This document shows positions 11,311 to 21,253 of a stretch of DNA of 64,000 bases, piece by piece. Positions within the stretch are counted from its first letter, which is position 1, and each line of letters begins with the position of its first letter. The DNA is from Leguminivora glycinivorella (Eukaryota; Arthropoda; Insecta; Lepidoptera; Tortricidae). Under the pieces are notes generated by a model. That model had not been told where the DNA came from. It ran no database searches and saw only the letters and a list, made by a program, of their open reading frames with translations. The DNA lies in contig NC_062991.1 in NCBI RefSeq assembly GCF_023078275.1, positions 3,782,001 through 3,846,000 of the forward strand, read 5' to 3'. A program made the translations under genes and the position numbers.

Positions 11311-11447
11311 CCCAAAGCCAGCCTCTGCCGCATGCGCGCAGTAACGAAGAAAATTAAAACCCATTGGTTTGCTCTGTAACCATGGCAACGCATTATTATA
11401 ACGATACTGCGCGCGTGCGCGGGAAGCTGGCGGGGGATGGCTTTGGG
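11311..11447. mobile_element. MITE with GC-rich inverted ends
   Basis: CCCAAAGCCAGCCTCTGCCG is mirrored imperfectly by GGCGGGGGATGGCTTTGGG, with ATGCGCGCAGTA against TACTGCGCGCGT further in. 137 bp, non-coding. From its right edge to 11837 I see no gene; the frame beginning at 11649 has no recognisable domain. Confidence 0.6.
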
Positions 11448-11837
11448 CAGCTGGCTCGGGCCCTGGCCACAGTATAATAAAGAGTACTATCGTACAGTAT
11501 GGCCACTCCCGCTCCCCGCTGAAAGTGCACTGGCCTGACAGTTATCGCCTGTCAAAAACGCGAACAGTCGACCTGTCATATCTCACTCATACAAGTCACC
11601 TACACGAAGAATGTGTGCTACGCGACTCTTTCATATATTTAATCGCCAGTGTCCGAGGTGTGCCCTGGCGGTATTGCGTCAAAATACAGGAAACAGTGTG
11701 AATTTCACGAAAGTTATTCCCGAAAACCTATGTGCATGGTCGTAGAAAAACTATTGTACTTATGCAACAATATTAACGGTGTTTATGAGTCAAAAAATAC
11801 TCGTGGCGTCTTTATTACCCACGCCACTCGTCTTTTT

Positions 11838-12417
11838 AGGGTTCCGTAGTCAACTAGGAACCCTTATAGTTTCGCCATGTCTGTCTGTCCGTCCGTCCGT
11901 CCGTCCGTCCGTCCGTCCGTCCGTCCGTCCGTCCGTCCGTCCGTCCGTCCGCGGATAATCTCAGTAACCCTAAGCACTAGAAAGCTGAAATTTGGTACCA
12001 ATATGTATATCAATCACGCCAACAAAGTGCAAAAATAAAAAATGGAAAAAAATGTTTTATTAGGGTACCCCCTACATGTAAAGTGGGGGCTGATATTTTT
12101 TTTCATTTCAACCCCAACGTGTGATATATTGTTGGATAGGTATTTAAAAATGAATAAGGGTTTACTAAAATCATTTTTTGATAATATTAATATTTTCGGA
12201 AATAATCGCTCTTAAAGGAAAAAAAAAGTGCGTCCCCCCCCCCCCTCTAACTTTTGAACCATATGTTTAAAAAATATGAAAAAAATCACAATAGTAGATC
12301 TTTATAAAACCTTTCTAGGAAAATTGTTTTGAACTTGATAGGTTAAGTAGTTTTTGAGAAAAATACGAAAAACTACGGAACCCTACACTGAGCGTGGCCC
12401 GACACGCTCTTGGCCGG
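11838..12417 (+). mobile_element. Family H conserved repeat (AGGGTTCCGTA ends)
   Basis: Begins AGGGTTCCGTAGTCAACTAG and contains a (CCGT)n microsatellite (11885-11953), a TTTTATTAGGGTACCCCCTA block and a C-run (12233-12245). It ends CTACGGAACCCTACACTGAG then ACACGCTCTTGGCCGG. AGGGTTCCGTA and TACGGAACCCT form short inverted ends. A very common, strongly conserved lepidopteran repeat, non-coding. Confidence 0.75.
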
Positions 12418-12741
12418 TTTTTTTACTTCCTATAAACGCCGGTTGCATAAAATACTATTTCGGCTTTGCATAAAATTGTTACTACGCTACTCGTCCTTTT
12501 CTTTAAAACAATGGTTGCATAAACATTATTATTTTCACTGAATTTTGTTTGGTGAGCTATAACTGTTTGTCTATGGATTTAACGATCACGATAAATCCTA
12601 GATTGTCATATTTGCAAACGGCGCGAGTATCTGCGCCGACCTAGCCGAAGTGACAGTCGAAGACAGTAAAAAAAAAATATTTTAGCACACCAACTGGTAA
12701 AGGCTAGCAAATAGCGGGTCACAGCTGGATGAGACTAGCCC

Positions 12742-12898
12742 AGGCCCCGTAGCCGAATGGCATTTCTCCGACGCCAAACGAAAGCGATACGCCGCTGGCT
12801 CTGTCGCGCCAATACGCAAGCGCGATAGAGATAGATATCTACTAGCGCTTCGTTTCGTGAGCGTTTCGTGAGCGATTGTGCCATTCGGCTAGCCACCC
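12742..12898 (-). mobile_element. Family J MITE, copy 1 (157 bp)
   Basis: Imperfect inverted ends around TAGCCGAATGGCA/TGCCATTCGGCTA. Base for base it appears identical to the reverse complement of 46665-46821, the copy that disrupts transporter gene 2: both give the same 51-residue frame. More divergent relatives are at 38133-38292 and 44506-44660. Confidence 0.88.
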
Positions 12899-12931
12899 TG
12901 TTCATATCTTCCGGCTCCATCATCAGACCTG
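12899..12931 (+). repeat. Isolated piece of the array B unit
   Basis: TTCATATCTTCCGGCTCCAT followed by CATCAGACC is the same 29-base segment as in every array B unit at 29.2-29.9 kb. It directly abuts the family J MITE. Confidence 0.75.
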
Positions 12932-12949
12932 TGACCATCAGACCATCAT

Positions 12950-13040
12950 GAGACCAGGGAAAAGTGGCGTACTAGAAGAGAGGCCTATGCTCTGCTGTGG
13001 GCGATAAAGGTCTGTGCTGATGATAATGATGATGATTTTA
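12950..13040 (+). repeat. Retroelement 3' tail with GAT repeat
   Basis: AGAGAGGCCTATGCTCTGCT, GTGGGCGATAAAGG and a GATGATAATGATGATG tail followed by TTTATTTATTTAT resemble the 3' end common to lepidopteran LINE/SINE copies. Confidence 0.5.
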
Positions 13041-13099
13041 TTTATTTATTTATAGATTGTATGCACGCTCGTCCGCTCGGAGCGTACACTCAGGCCTTA

Positions 13100-13244
13100 C
13101 GGCCCGGCCACGACATTGGTCTAAGCGCGACAGCGGTGAGCGGCGGCAATATATTGAAGCGAGACACAGCGATGGGACTTTTCATTCGCACGTACTGCTC
13201 CCGCTCACCGCTGTCGCGCTTAGACCAATGTCGTGGCCGGGCCG
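13100..13244. mobile_element. Harbinger-like MITE, 44-bp perfect TIRs, TTA duplication
   Basis: 13100-13143 and 13201-13244 are perfect 44-base inverted repeats starting CGGCCCGGCCACGACATTGG. TTA flanks both sides (13097-13099 and 13245-13247). A TTA duplication with TIRs is the hallmark of PIF/Harbinger. The 57-bp centre is non-coding; open frames across it are incidental. Confidence 0.85.
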
Positions 13245-13465
13245 TTACACTTACGAAGCTTAGCACTTGTGACGTTGGCTAGGCACCCAGGATAAAGTTG
13301 ATAAATAGCCGTCGTACGATCGCAAGCGGAAAACAACATGGAAACTATTCAGATCGCAAGTTTAGTGTGTTGCAATTTTTTTGCCTTGTTAACTATGTTG
13401 CAGTGCGATCTCCGATAAATACCTACTCCATGTTGATCAATTGACCCTGACGATAGTTATGTCAA

Positions 13466-13728
13466 AAGGATAATAACCACAAAATTAAAATTTTGAAAAA
13501 ACCCCCGACCGCGACCTAGTGAACCGATTTTCATGAAACATGGCTAAGAACATTCCCGACTAACTCAGCTTTCAGACAAAAAAAAACTAAATCAAAATCG
13601 GTTCATCCGTTCGAGAGCTACGATGCCACAGACAGACACACACACAGACAGACAGACAGACAGACATACACACAGATAGACACGTCAAACTTATAACACC
13701 CCTTCGTTTTTGCGTCGGGGGTTAAAAA
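13466..13728 (+). repeat. Family D repeat, copy 2
   Basis: From AACCACAAAATTAAAATTTT through CCCCCGACCGCGAC, CATGAAACATGGCTAAGAAC and a (GACA)n/(CACA)n stretch to GCGTCGGGGGTTAAAAA. Reverse complement of the 4625-4855 copy. Confidence 0.8.
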
Positions 13729-13741
13729 AGAGTATCGATAA

Positions 13742-14359
13742 GATGCTGATACGCAATAATGTGTTATCCCACATGAATTTCGCAATAAGATGTCAACTTA
13801 AAAATTTGACGATTAAAGTTGACATTTTATTGCAAAATTCATTTATTATTTATTTATTATTTATTTAAGGAGTACCAACAGCTGTTTACACAGATAATAC
13901 AACAAATATAAGAAACAAAGAGCCAATTACAGGAACTCACAGGTAGTGATAGAACAAAATTAAAAGATGTACACACATTCGTGTCACCGCACACGCGAAC
14001 ATAAAAAGAGAAAATGGAAAAAGAAGTTATACATAAAAAAAAAGTTTTTGCAGGAGAAATTAAATGTCACGACTTCGACAACTAAAAAAAATACACTTTG
14101 TGAGATTCTTTGTGCAGGTACCTATGTAGTTAACTACTAACTTAGTGTAGGTTTAAAAGCTAAATACAGTTAAATTCTAAATGTGGGATATTCATGTGGG
14201 ATAACACATTATTGCGTCTGGTAGGTTGTCTGGTAGAGATAGCTCTTTAGAGCGATAAGACCGCCTGTTGTCTGCCTCTATTTATAATCATTTGCTTTGT
14301 CTCCGCTGTATCTTTTTTCTGTATCTCTGCTATCTATCTATCTATTGCGTATCAGCATC
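13742..14359. mobile_element. Composite inverted-repeat element
   Basis: Outer arms GATGCTGATACGCAAT (13742-13757) and its reverse complement (14344-14359). A second pair, 13754-13778 and 14190-14214 (ATGTGTTATCCCACATGAAT core), lies inside. The centre (13850-14160) is AT-rich and looks like an inserted retroelement fragment. Confidence 0.6.
14215..14345 (+). repeat. RTE-type retrotransposon 3' end
   Basis: TTTAGAGCGATAAGACCGCC, TGTCTGCCTCTATTTATAAT and a (ATCT)n tail match the 3' untranslated end that I associate with RTE-clade LINEs of Lepidoptera. No coding part remains. Confidence 0.55.
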
Positions 14360-14398
14360 CTTGTATTACGGCGCGTGTAGCCAAACAGAAAAAAAATA

Positions 14399-14493
14399 AG
14401 TCTCGCGCTTTGTACATACCTATATTTAAAGTCACACACATGTCGAACGTGATTAATTAACATTGCCTTACCTTTTTCCCAACGTTTCGGTAG
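14399..14493 (+). repeat. Family K fragment
   Basis: TCTCGCGCTTTGTACATACC, TTTAAAGTCACACACATGTC and GATTAATTAACATTGCC match the arms of the family K palindromes at 47181-47347 and 62896-63215. Confidence 0.7.
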
Positions 14494-14736
14494 TTCGTAC
14501 GTTCAACGTGTCTGGAAATGTCAAAAATCATATTTTTCCCAAATACGCAAAAAGCGTGTTTTTAATTTATTATAAGAACAAATGACATATTTCTTTATTT
14601 TAACATCATGGTATCACGTCAATACATATTTTGAAAAAAAAAAAAATTGTAGGCATCATCAGTGTAGATAGTATTTCATAGGTGGCGCTAAATAATAGTA
14701 CGAATCTTAGTATGAAGATTGTAAATCCTATATAAA
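14494..14736 (+). repeat. Family L repeat
   Basis: Carries ATAAGAACAAATGACATATT, TATCACGTCAATACATATTT, GTGGCGCTAAATAATAG and TGAAGATTGTAAATCCTATA. Further copies or pieces: 17610-17720, 18494-18615 with 19286-19335, 20705-21010, 22075-22240. Confidence 0.75.
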
Positions 14737-14737
14737 A

Positions 14738-14930
14738 AACTAGCTTTTGCCCGCGGCTTCGCTCGCGTTACAAAGAGAAAAAAAGTAGCCTATGTCACTC
14801 TCCGTCCCTTCAACTATCTCCACTTAAAAAATCATCTCTATCCGTCGCTCCGTTTTGCCGTGAAAGACGGACAAACAAACATACACACACACTTTCCCAT
14901 TTATAATGTTAGTGTGGATAATCCTTGGTT
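14738..14930 (+). repeat. Family M repeat
   Basis: Starts ACTAGCTTTTGCCCGCGGCT, has AGTAGCCTATGTCACTCTCC and ACACTTTCCCATTTATAATG, and ends GTGTGGAT. A ubiquitous lepidopteran repeat; the minus-strand copy is at 23815-23990, and fragments are at 19975-20200, 57956-58400, 63225-63480 and 63572-63711. Confidence 0.75.
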
Positions 14931-15930
14931 TATCATAAGTATTGGTAAGCCTGAAATATTTATTAAAGCAATATAAAAGATTTGCCTAAGCAATGTAAGT
15001 TTTTCGATAGGCGTTTATGATTTTATAATCTTATGAGTTGTTTGACAATGCGTTTTTACGGTCCGTGAAATCAAAGAGGATCGAGTATTATATAGAGTTA
15101 CTGTCGAAGTAAAATGTGTAATCACAGTGCATAGACTGTCATCTCTTGACACAGGCTTACAACTTTTGAACCTCAGTTTTGACAATTTGGCCCATATATC
15201 TTAGCTTGATATTTAATTTAAAATGTCAAATATTAATATTAGCGCCATCTAGCCGAGTGTTCCCCAAGAGGTGTAACGCTAACGCCATCTCCGTCGAGAT
15301 AGTTTGCCGCCGTTATGTGTATTTCCTTTTTCTCCGCGGTCGAGGGCTTTGAGGTAATTTATTGAGTGTTTTGTTTTTATTCTTAGTCTCTTGAATTGAA
15401 GGGGTCCGGTTTTTTCAGTTACATATGTCTTTGCTTTAATTTACTATTTATGTAAATTATATAAACCGTACGCAAATTACGTAAAATTACGTAAACACGT
15501 TTCTTCCACCATTTACATAAAAGTGAGTCTTACTCCGTTTATTTCTATTACGAAAATTCAATGTCAAACTTATTGCGCTCTTCAAAATGTACTAGTTTAA
15601 ATTATACTCTATGCTTTATGTATGTTCGTTTTATTTTGTTTGTATGTGCAAATCATAGACAACTTTAACTACTAGATGGAGCATTCAAGGCAACTCAAAG
15701 TCACCACATATTTTTCACCGCACCAACTCTTTTGATTCTTCCAAAACGGATAGCAAAATTGCATTTTATCCACAAGAGTGCAAAGTAATTTCATACGAAT
15801 TTTAACTTCATATCTTAAGAGTAAGCTGGCTGGTAGAATTTACCTTTAACTATAATGAAGATTTTGAATTATACATATTTAATAAAATGATGGATTTGAA
15901 TTAGTTTGATGTTTTACAGTACGTATTTTA
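14931..15930. other. No gene seen
   Basis: About 1 kb of AT-rich sequence. 15085-15260 (AACCTCAGTTTTGACA, ATTAGCGCCATCTAG) resembles 30935-31085, so at least part is an old repeat. Confidence 0.5.
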
Positions 15931-15934
15931 TTCG

Positions 15935-16130
15935 TGTTGAAGTGAAACATTTTGTGTTTAACTCGGTTGCAAAGTATTGTTTAATCGTCGTACCTTGAAA
16001 TCCCCACTACGCTCAAGATTCTAAATTATAACAACTCGCTACGTTTGTGATTCTATTATGGACCTTTCGCTTCCTCGGGACTCAAAATCAAATATCAACT
16101 TTGCTCTCTCGTTGCACAAATAACTAGGCT
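15935..16130 (+). repeat. Diverged relative of family F
   Basis: Same layout as the 3' half of family F: CATTTTGTGTTTAACTCGG, then CTCGCTACGTTTGTGATTCT, TTTCGCTTCCTCGGGACTC and CAACTTTGCTCTCTCGTTGC. Much diverged. Confidence 0.5.
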
Positions 16131-16262
16131 TCGGCCCAGCAACGTGTCAAGTCAATGTCAATGCAACGTGTCATGTCCCACGGCGGTTGTCCAGTAAAAT
16201 CATACTAATGTCAGGTAAACTGAAATAAATACCATAAACTAGAGAAAATGCGATCAAGCCCA

Positions 16263-16345
16263 CTGGTGGCGAAGCCGGGAATCGATCCCAGATCTCCAGC
16301 TATCGCGGCTGACACCACCCCGACCGCCGAGGTACCCGTCTAAAT
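16263..16345 (-). mobile_element. tRNA-derived SINE head (minus)
   Basis: On the minus strand GATCTGGGATCGATTCCCGG supplies a pol III B-box-like GGGATCGATTCCC downstream of a GCCGCGATAGCTGG segment. No acceptor stem can be folded, so a SINE relic is favoured over a tRNA gene. Confidence 0.45.
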
Positions 16346-16722
16346 CTCTGGTGTATGTTATCTCTGAAGGCTAGGCGCCTTTGACCTTTTGTAAAGTAGT
16401 GTTACTACTTAAAAAAAATCAAAAAAATATTTAATAAAAATAATAATTTGTTCCCAACATTAATGTCAGGTGCATAATTCGATGACTAGGTACGCGCTCT
16501 TTAAAACGCTTCATGCGTTGTCTACGCATACGCACCTACTCTGTGGCGCAAATGAACACTACAGAAGCTAGCTACATATTTTTGTATTGGCATAAGTCCA
16601 GTTATAGTTCTTCATCGTTAGCCACTCACGTGAACTCGTCTTTATCTATTTGAGATATTGATAAATTTAAGATATAATGTAGTCGTTTGTGTTTGATTTG
16701 AGAAGTGTGTGGTTTGGCAGAG

Positions 16723-16761
16723 ATGGAGAAATCGGGATTTATAACGCCGTTTAAGAAGCAG
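16723..16761 (+). CDS. Sugar transporter gene 1, exon 1 (candidate)
   Basis: ATG at 16723 opens 13 codons (MEKSGFITPFKKQ) ending at CAG with a splice donor GTTTGA at 16762, in phase 0. Exon 2 at 37545 begins in phase 0 with CFVTLG, so the join is in frame. The first exons of gene 2 (MTKVWFSPFQRQ) and the third paralog (MCFSKWITHFTKQ) have the same length, phase and final F-x-K/R-Q pattern, which is the main evidence. No stop-free frame extends upstream of the ATG. The implied intron of about 20.8 kb holds most of the transposons in the window, including the 25-33 kb fold-back. This exon might instead belong to a lost or rearranged paralog; I see no closer first exon for gene 1. Confidence 0.55.
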
Positions 16762-17284
16762 GTTTGACTTTGGGCTTTTACTGATTAAAATTATATTTTG
16801 GCGTCTTACTATGTGTTAAATGTTAATGTATTTTTGGTTGTAAATAAAAACATAGTCTACAAATATTTTCTTTATTCAGTCAAGTTATTTTGTAATACCA
16901 GCCAATGTAATAATGGTACGTTTTTGAACAAATAAATAATTTCGTTTTTTTTTTTTTGATAAATGAATTGATTGATAAATTCGTCATGCACTTTTTCAGC
17001 TCACTGTACAATCGTTGAGATAGATATATAGGGACTTGTATAAATATTGTAAATATGTAATTGATCATCATCACATTCATCTATAAAAAAAATATATATA
17101 CCTATGTATATCATTTATTTCAGACCTTGAGCCCATATTAAAATACAACACATAGGTAACACAAATTAAACTAATATGAAATGTAAAATTAAATTAAATT
17201 AGTAGAAAAATGAAAACAAAATAAATGAAAAATAAATTAAAATGTCTACTGAATACACAGTTATATATCTATAATTTCATTTAT
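16762..17284. other. Intron sequence, no feature seen
   Basis: Start of the proposed first intron. Very AT-rich, with a T-run at 16947-16956 and short A-runs; the minus-strand frame 16880-17080 is low-complexity and unsupported. Confidence 0.5.
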
Positions 17285-17525
17285 TTCTCCTGTGTGGTTA
17301 GGGGTTAAGAGATTCACCACCCTCTTTCCTCCGTGGGTGTCGTAGAAATCGACTGCAGGATAAGGGTTCAATTGTGGTGTGGGCGATGGGGTAGCAACCT
17401 ATCGCTGCAACATCACGCTTTTTTTTCTTTCAACCCCTTAACCGCCAAGAGTGGCGCTGAAACTTAGAGTTTCATATGCTCTGCCTACCCCATTTGGGAA
17501 TACAGGCGTGAGTTTATATATGCAT
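17285..17525 (+). mobile_element. SINE-like family E, uninterrupted copy
   Basis: CTCCTGTGTGGTTAGGGGTT, TTCACCACCCTCTTTCCTCC, GTGGGTGTCGTAGAAATCGA, GCCAAGAGTGGCGCTGAAAC and ATACAGGCGTGAGTTTATAT in the same order as 44715-44965 and 49955-50205. Confidence 0.75.
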
Positions 17526-17609
17526 GTTAAATTGTTTGCTCGTATGACAAGCCACACCCAGCTAGAATATTTCTGAAGAGGCATCCAAGGATTATTAAAT
17601 CAATTAAAA

Positions 17610-17720
17610 CGGTTGTCGTGATCAAGAACGATATACGCCGGGACTGACAGACATACAAAAAAGTGTACCCCTGAAATCCGCTGTTTCGTAGCCTGGAAGT
17701 GGAAAAAAAACATATTTTCA
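17610..17720 (+). repeat. Family L fragment
   Basis: GGGACTGACAGACATACAAA, AAGTGTACCCCTGAAATCCG and CTGTTTCGTAGCCTGGAAGT match the 5' part of family L seen at 20705 and (inverted) 22150-22235. From 17720 to 18020 nothing further is recognised. Confidence 0.6.
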
Positions 17721-18023
17721 ATAATATTTTTAAGTGTTTTTAATTTATCATTTAGCTAGAAAGGCGTTCGTATCGGAATAATAGGCTACTAGACTCTTAT
17801 CGAATTTAGCACAAGAAATGATTGTTTCCTGTAGTATTTGACATAAGAAACCAAAGAAATAAATTTTGGGCATTAAAAGTGTATGGTGGCTACGTATTTT
17901 CGATTAAAAATGTGTGTAATATTTTTTTTTACTTTAGCCATCGAAAACGCTGTCAGACATGTAGTGTAGTGGCCTATTTATAATTACTTAGGATTGTATT
18001 TGAAATATTGACATGTAATTTAT

Positions 18024-18452
18024 TTTTCCCCTCACCAGCTCGGAAACACGTGTTTTGTCCTTTATAACCAGCGGGTAAAAACGCATTTTATCCACTAGTG
18101 GGTAAAGTAATTTGACCTTGAATAAAGTCAAATTAACTGCTTTAAAATTGATAAAAGTAGGTGAATCTAGTAATAAAGATGATTTACCACCTGTGGAACT
18201 ACTGGAAGCAGTATTAAACGCATTTTTAGCGTTGTAGTTTCCTCGCTGTAGTGAGGGGAAAAGTTTTGTGTTACACTCGGGTGCAAATGTATTTTACTTC
18301 TCGTGTGTAAAAAAACTCGCAAGTTCAGGATTCTATTCTCGAACCACTCGCTTCGCTCGTGGTTCAACTTTAGAATCCTTTCACTTGCTCGTTTTTCAAT
18401 TCCACACTCGGCGTTAAAATACAACTTTGCCCCCTTGTATAACAAATAACTA
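18024..18452 (+). mobile_element. Family F repeat, copy 2
   Basis: 429 bp, about 95 percent identical by eye to 5266-5694 from TTTTTCCCCTCACCAGCTCG to ATAACAAATAACTA. The neighbouring sequences differ, so both are independent insertions of one family. Confidence 0.85.
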
Positions 18453-18493
18453 TAATATTACCAATACAATTCTGCTTGCACACTTTTTATTTT

Positions 18494-18615
18494 AAGAACA
18501 AACGACATATTTCTTTATTTTAATGTCATGATCTCACTTCAGTTCACATTTTTAAAAACATAAATTTGTAGCGCTCATCATACCCTTATGATGGTATTTA
18601 ATAGGTCGCGCTAAC
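18494..18615 (+). repeat. Family L, left part of a split copy
   Basis: AGAACAAACGACATATTTCT to ATGGTATTTAATAGGTCGCG. The rest (ACGATTCTTAGTACGAAGAT, about 19290-19335) resumes after the composite element 18633-19284. Confidence 0.65.
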
Positions 18616-18632
18616 AAAATGGAGGTGAGCGT

Positions 18633-19284
18633 TTTCCAAATTAAATCCCGAATATCGAATTTCACCAGATCTTAACGTGTTTGGGCTCATTCTTCTCAGA
18701 ATCACGAGCTGATTCGATCCCGACGATAAAAAAATGTGTCCCAAATTTTCCATACAAAATTCGAGTTTCCAATACGTCACGATCGTAGTAAGTTCATACT
18801 AAAATCGTGACGTAAAAGGAAAAACGAATTAAGACACATTTTTTTATCATCGTGATCGAACCAGCTCGTGATTCTAAGAAGAATGAGCCTAAACACGTAA
18901 ACGGACCAAGATAAAAGCGGGCGCAGCGGCAGAAAGTGCCGAAATTTTGAAACGTAATAAATACAAAAGTCTTGGCAAAGAATACCTTTTTGTACCCTTT
19001 GGTGTAGAAACTCTAGGTCCATGGGGCCCCAGCGCGAACAAGCTGTTCACAGAAATCGCAAAGCGTCTGGTTGAGGTAACTGGTGACCGAAGAGCTGGCG
19101 ACTTCCTCGCTCAACGTATCAGCATTGCGATACAGCGAGGAAATGTCGCCAGTATCCTTGGTACAATGCCTCAAGGGCCTATTTTAGACATTAGCTAGCT
19201 TTTAAGTTTAGTCTTAGTTTGTTATATAATTATGTAAATATGTTCATGTAAATAAAGATTTAACTAATAATTTGGAAAACGCCC
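18633..19284. mobile_element. Composite element with inverted ends, splitting a family L copy
   Basis: GCGTTTTCCAAATTA near 18633 is mirrored by TAATTTGGAAAACGC ending near 19284. Inside are a palindrome (18671-18903; arms about 70 bp with TGTGTTTGGGCTCATTCTTC) and a retroelement 3' end (18915-19262). Boundaries are approximate and no target duplication was resolved. Confidence 0.5.
18915..19198 (+). pseudogene. Retroelement C-terminal fragment
   Basis: An open frame of about 94 codons, starting without an ATG, ends at TAG 19196-19198. Its protein aligns by eye with the last 90 residues of the 21265-21825 frame: both have FGVETxGPWGPSA, then KRLxxxxGDxRAG, LAQRIS and IQRGNxAS. It is 5'-truncated and fused to a palindrome. 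A short AT-rich 3' tail with AATAAA follows (19251-19256). It is a remnant of the same retroelement lineage, not a functional gene. Confidence 0.65.
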
Positions 19285-19464
19285 AGGTACGATTCTTAGT
19301 ACGAAGATTGTCAATCCTTTATAAATCGTCCATGGCCGTGATGATAGCATAGGCACATGACTATTGAATGTAACACTATCTTGGTGAGTGATCAGTGTAA
19401 AGTATTACAGTATTACATAAAAATAAAAATAAAAATTACAGCAGCAGTTCTCAAAAAGTTTGTA

Positions 19465-19595
19465 CAGTCAAGTGCAAAAATAAGTATCGAAAAAATCGAC
19501 TCATAAATATGGTACTACGCTCTTATTACATAGGTGCTATGGGACATACCTATTTTTGAGTAAGATGTGTACACCCATATTTTTATATTTGACTG
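19465..19595. mobile_element. Mariner-like MITE (TA duplication)
   Basis: CAGTCAAGTGCAAAAATA at the left is mirrored by TATTTTTATATTTGACTG at the right, flanked by TA at 19463-19464 and 19596-19597. 131 bp, non-coding. From 19600 to 19900 nothing else is seen. Confidence 0.7.
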
Positions 19596-19904
19596 TACAT
19601 CCACGTGAGCAAATTTTAAGTGATCCTATTTTGTTACTAACATTTAGTATAATATAAGTCGACTTTCGTAAGAGAGGTACAGGATAATTGTTATTAAGAA
19701 AATATAGATACTAGAGAATCTTAATGACGAAACAAAACTTACTAAAATCTTAATTAATCAAAAAAATGTTGGTAAAAAAATAGGAAAAATAAAAACAAAT
19801 TTAAGTTTTTCCTTGATGTTTTTTCAAATTTTTGAGAACTGCTAATTACCGTAAAAATGTCAAACTGTATTTGTTTGTAATTTGTTTAGCGCCACTTACA
19901 GATC

Positions 19905-20200
19905 GTTTCAAGGTTTCCGTGACCACGGCCAGTGCAGCTTGGCCGAAACGTCAGTAAAAAGATAAAATATACAATATTAGCTTTTTCCCACGGCATCGCC
20001 CGCGTACTAATCTAATCTTGTTTAACCATACAAACTTCGGATCCCCATTTCACCTCCTTACGAGCCACAAGGTGAATTTTGAAAAATCCTTTCTTAGTAC
20101 TCCTCTACACCTACGTGCCAAATTTGAAATCTCTGGACTAGGACCAGCGGTTTCGGCTGTGCGTTGATATGTCAGTCAGTCAGTCAGTTACTTCTTTTAT
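19905..20200 (+). repeat. Fragments of families K and M
   Basis: GACCACGGCCAGTGCAGCTT then GGCCGAAACGTCAG (19920-19955) matches the centre of family K. From 19978, a CCCACGGCATCGCCCGCGTA start and a GTCAGTCAGTCAGTCAGTTA end belong to the family M type. Confidence 0.55.
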
Positions 20201-20700
20201 TAAATTTAATAACCAAATAATCAAAAATAACCATACAAAAACTAAATTATCCAAGCGCACGTCAGTGCGCAGGCTTAAAGATATTAACTAAGTATAATAG
20301 TTAAAAATAAACTTAAAATAAATAAAAATAATAATAGGTAACAGGTGGTATTTAACACATATTATGTTTAATAATTGTGGTAAGCTAAATTTTATAGAAA
20401 ATCAGTTTAGGTACGTATAAGGAAAGTTAAAACAAAAAAAAACTGATTAAAAAACAAGATAAGATTTGTAAATTAAAAAAAAAAAAATACTAATTTACAA
20501 ATGTCTCGAAGTGTGTGTACTGTGTGTAGAGTATTTTTAAATTTCAAAATTTACCTACTTTGACCTTTATTTTTTTAAATAGGTATGATAAATCCAAACA
20601 TGAGCAAATGCACTGAAATCAGTGTAAAAATAGCAAGTTTCTTGATGATCCACATAGTTAAATATAATTTGAAGTGGCATTACAACATATTACCAAGGAT
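20200..20700. other. No gene seen
   Basis: AT-rich stretch with several A-runs; no supported reading frame, repeat pair or RNA. Confidence 0.5.
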
Positions 20701-20704
20701 CATA

Positions 20705-21010
20705 TAATAAGGGACTGACAAATCCCATACAGCAAAGCGTACCCCTGAAATGTATGGGCCTTTTAGGCTTAAAACTAGATGCCGCTGTTCGCAGAAAGTG
20801 GCCAAAATCATATTTTTCCGAAATATTTTTGCGTGTTATTTTTTATAAGAACAAATGACATGCTTCTTTATTTTAATATCATAATATCACGTCAATCATT
20901 AAAAAAAAAAATTAGGCATTATCAGTGTAGTTATGATAGTACTTAATAGGTGGCGCTAAAAAAATGACGTACGATTCTTAGTATGGAGACTGTAAATCCT
21001 ATATAAAAAA
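20705..21010 (+). repeat. Family L repeat, fullest copy
   Basis: Begins AGGGACTGACAAATCCCATA, continues TACCCCTGAAATGTATGGGC and GTGGCGCTAAAAAAATG, and ends GACTGTAAATCCTATATAAA. It defines the family order used for the partial copies. Confidence 0.75.
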
Positions 21011-21253
21011 TAATAATTACTTAGAGGCGAGGCGAGCGTCAGACTTTGACTCCCATTTTGACCTTTGTTGCTTTAGAAGTAAGAATAGGTTATCGATTAA
21101 ACCCGTGGTGATGTCATGAATATATGACAATTAATTGTAACTGATATCAAATTGTGGAAGCACGTGACAATATGACATAGTAAGTATGTGTAACAAATGT
21201 AACCCATGTTCCTCAGTCGTGGATGTTTTCTGTGTAGGTATGTGTATTTATCT

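Noticed and set aside
13057..13282. Two overlapping plus-strand frames
   Set aside because: They run across the perfect TIRs of a Harbinger-like MITE and are explained by its GC content.
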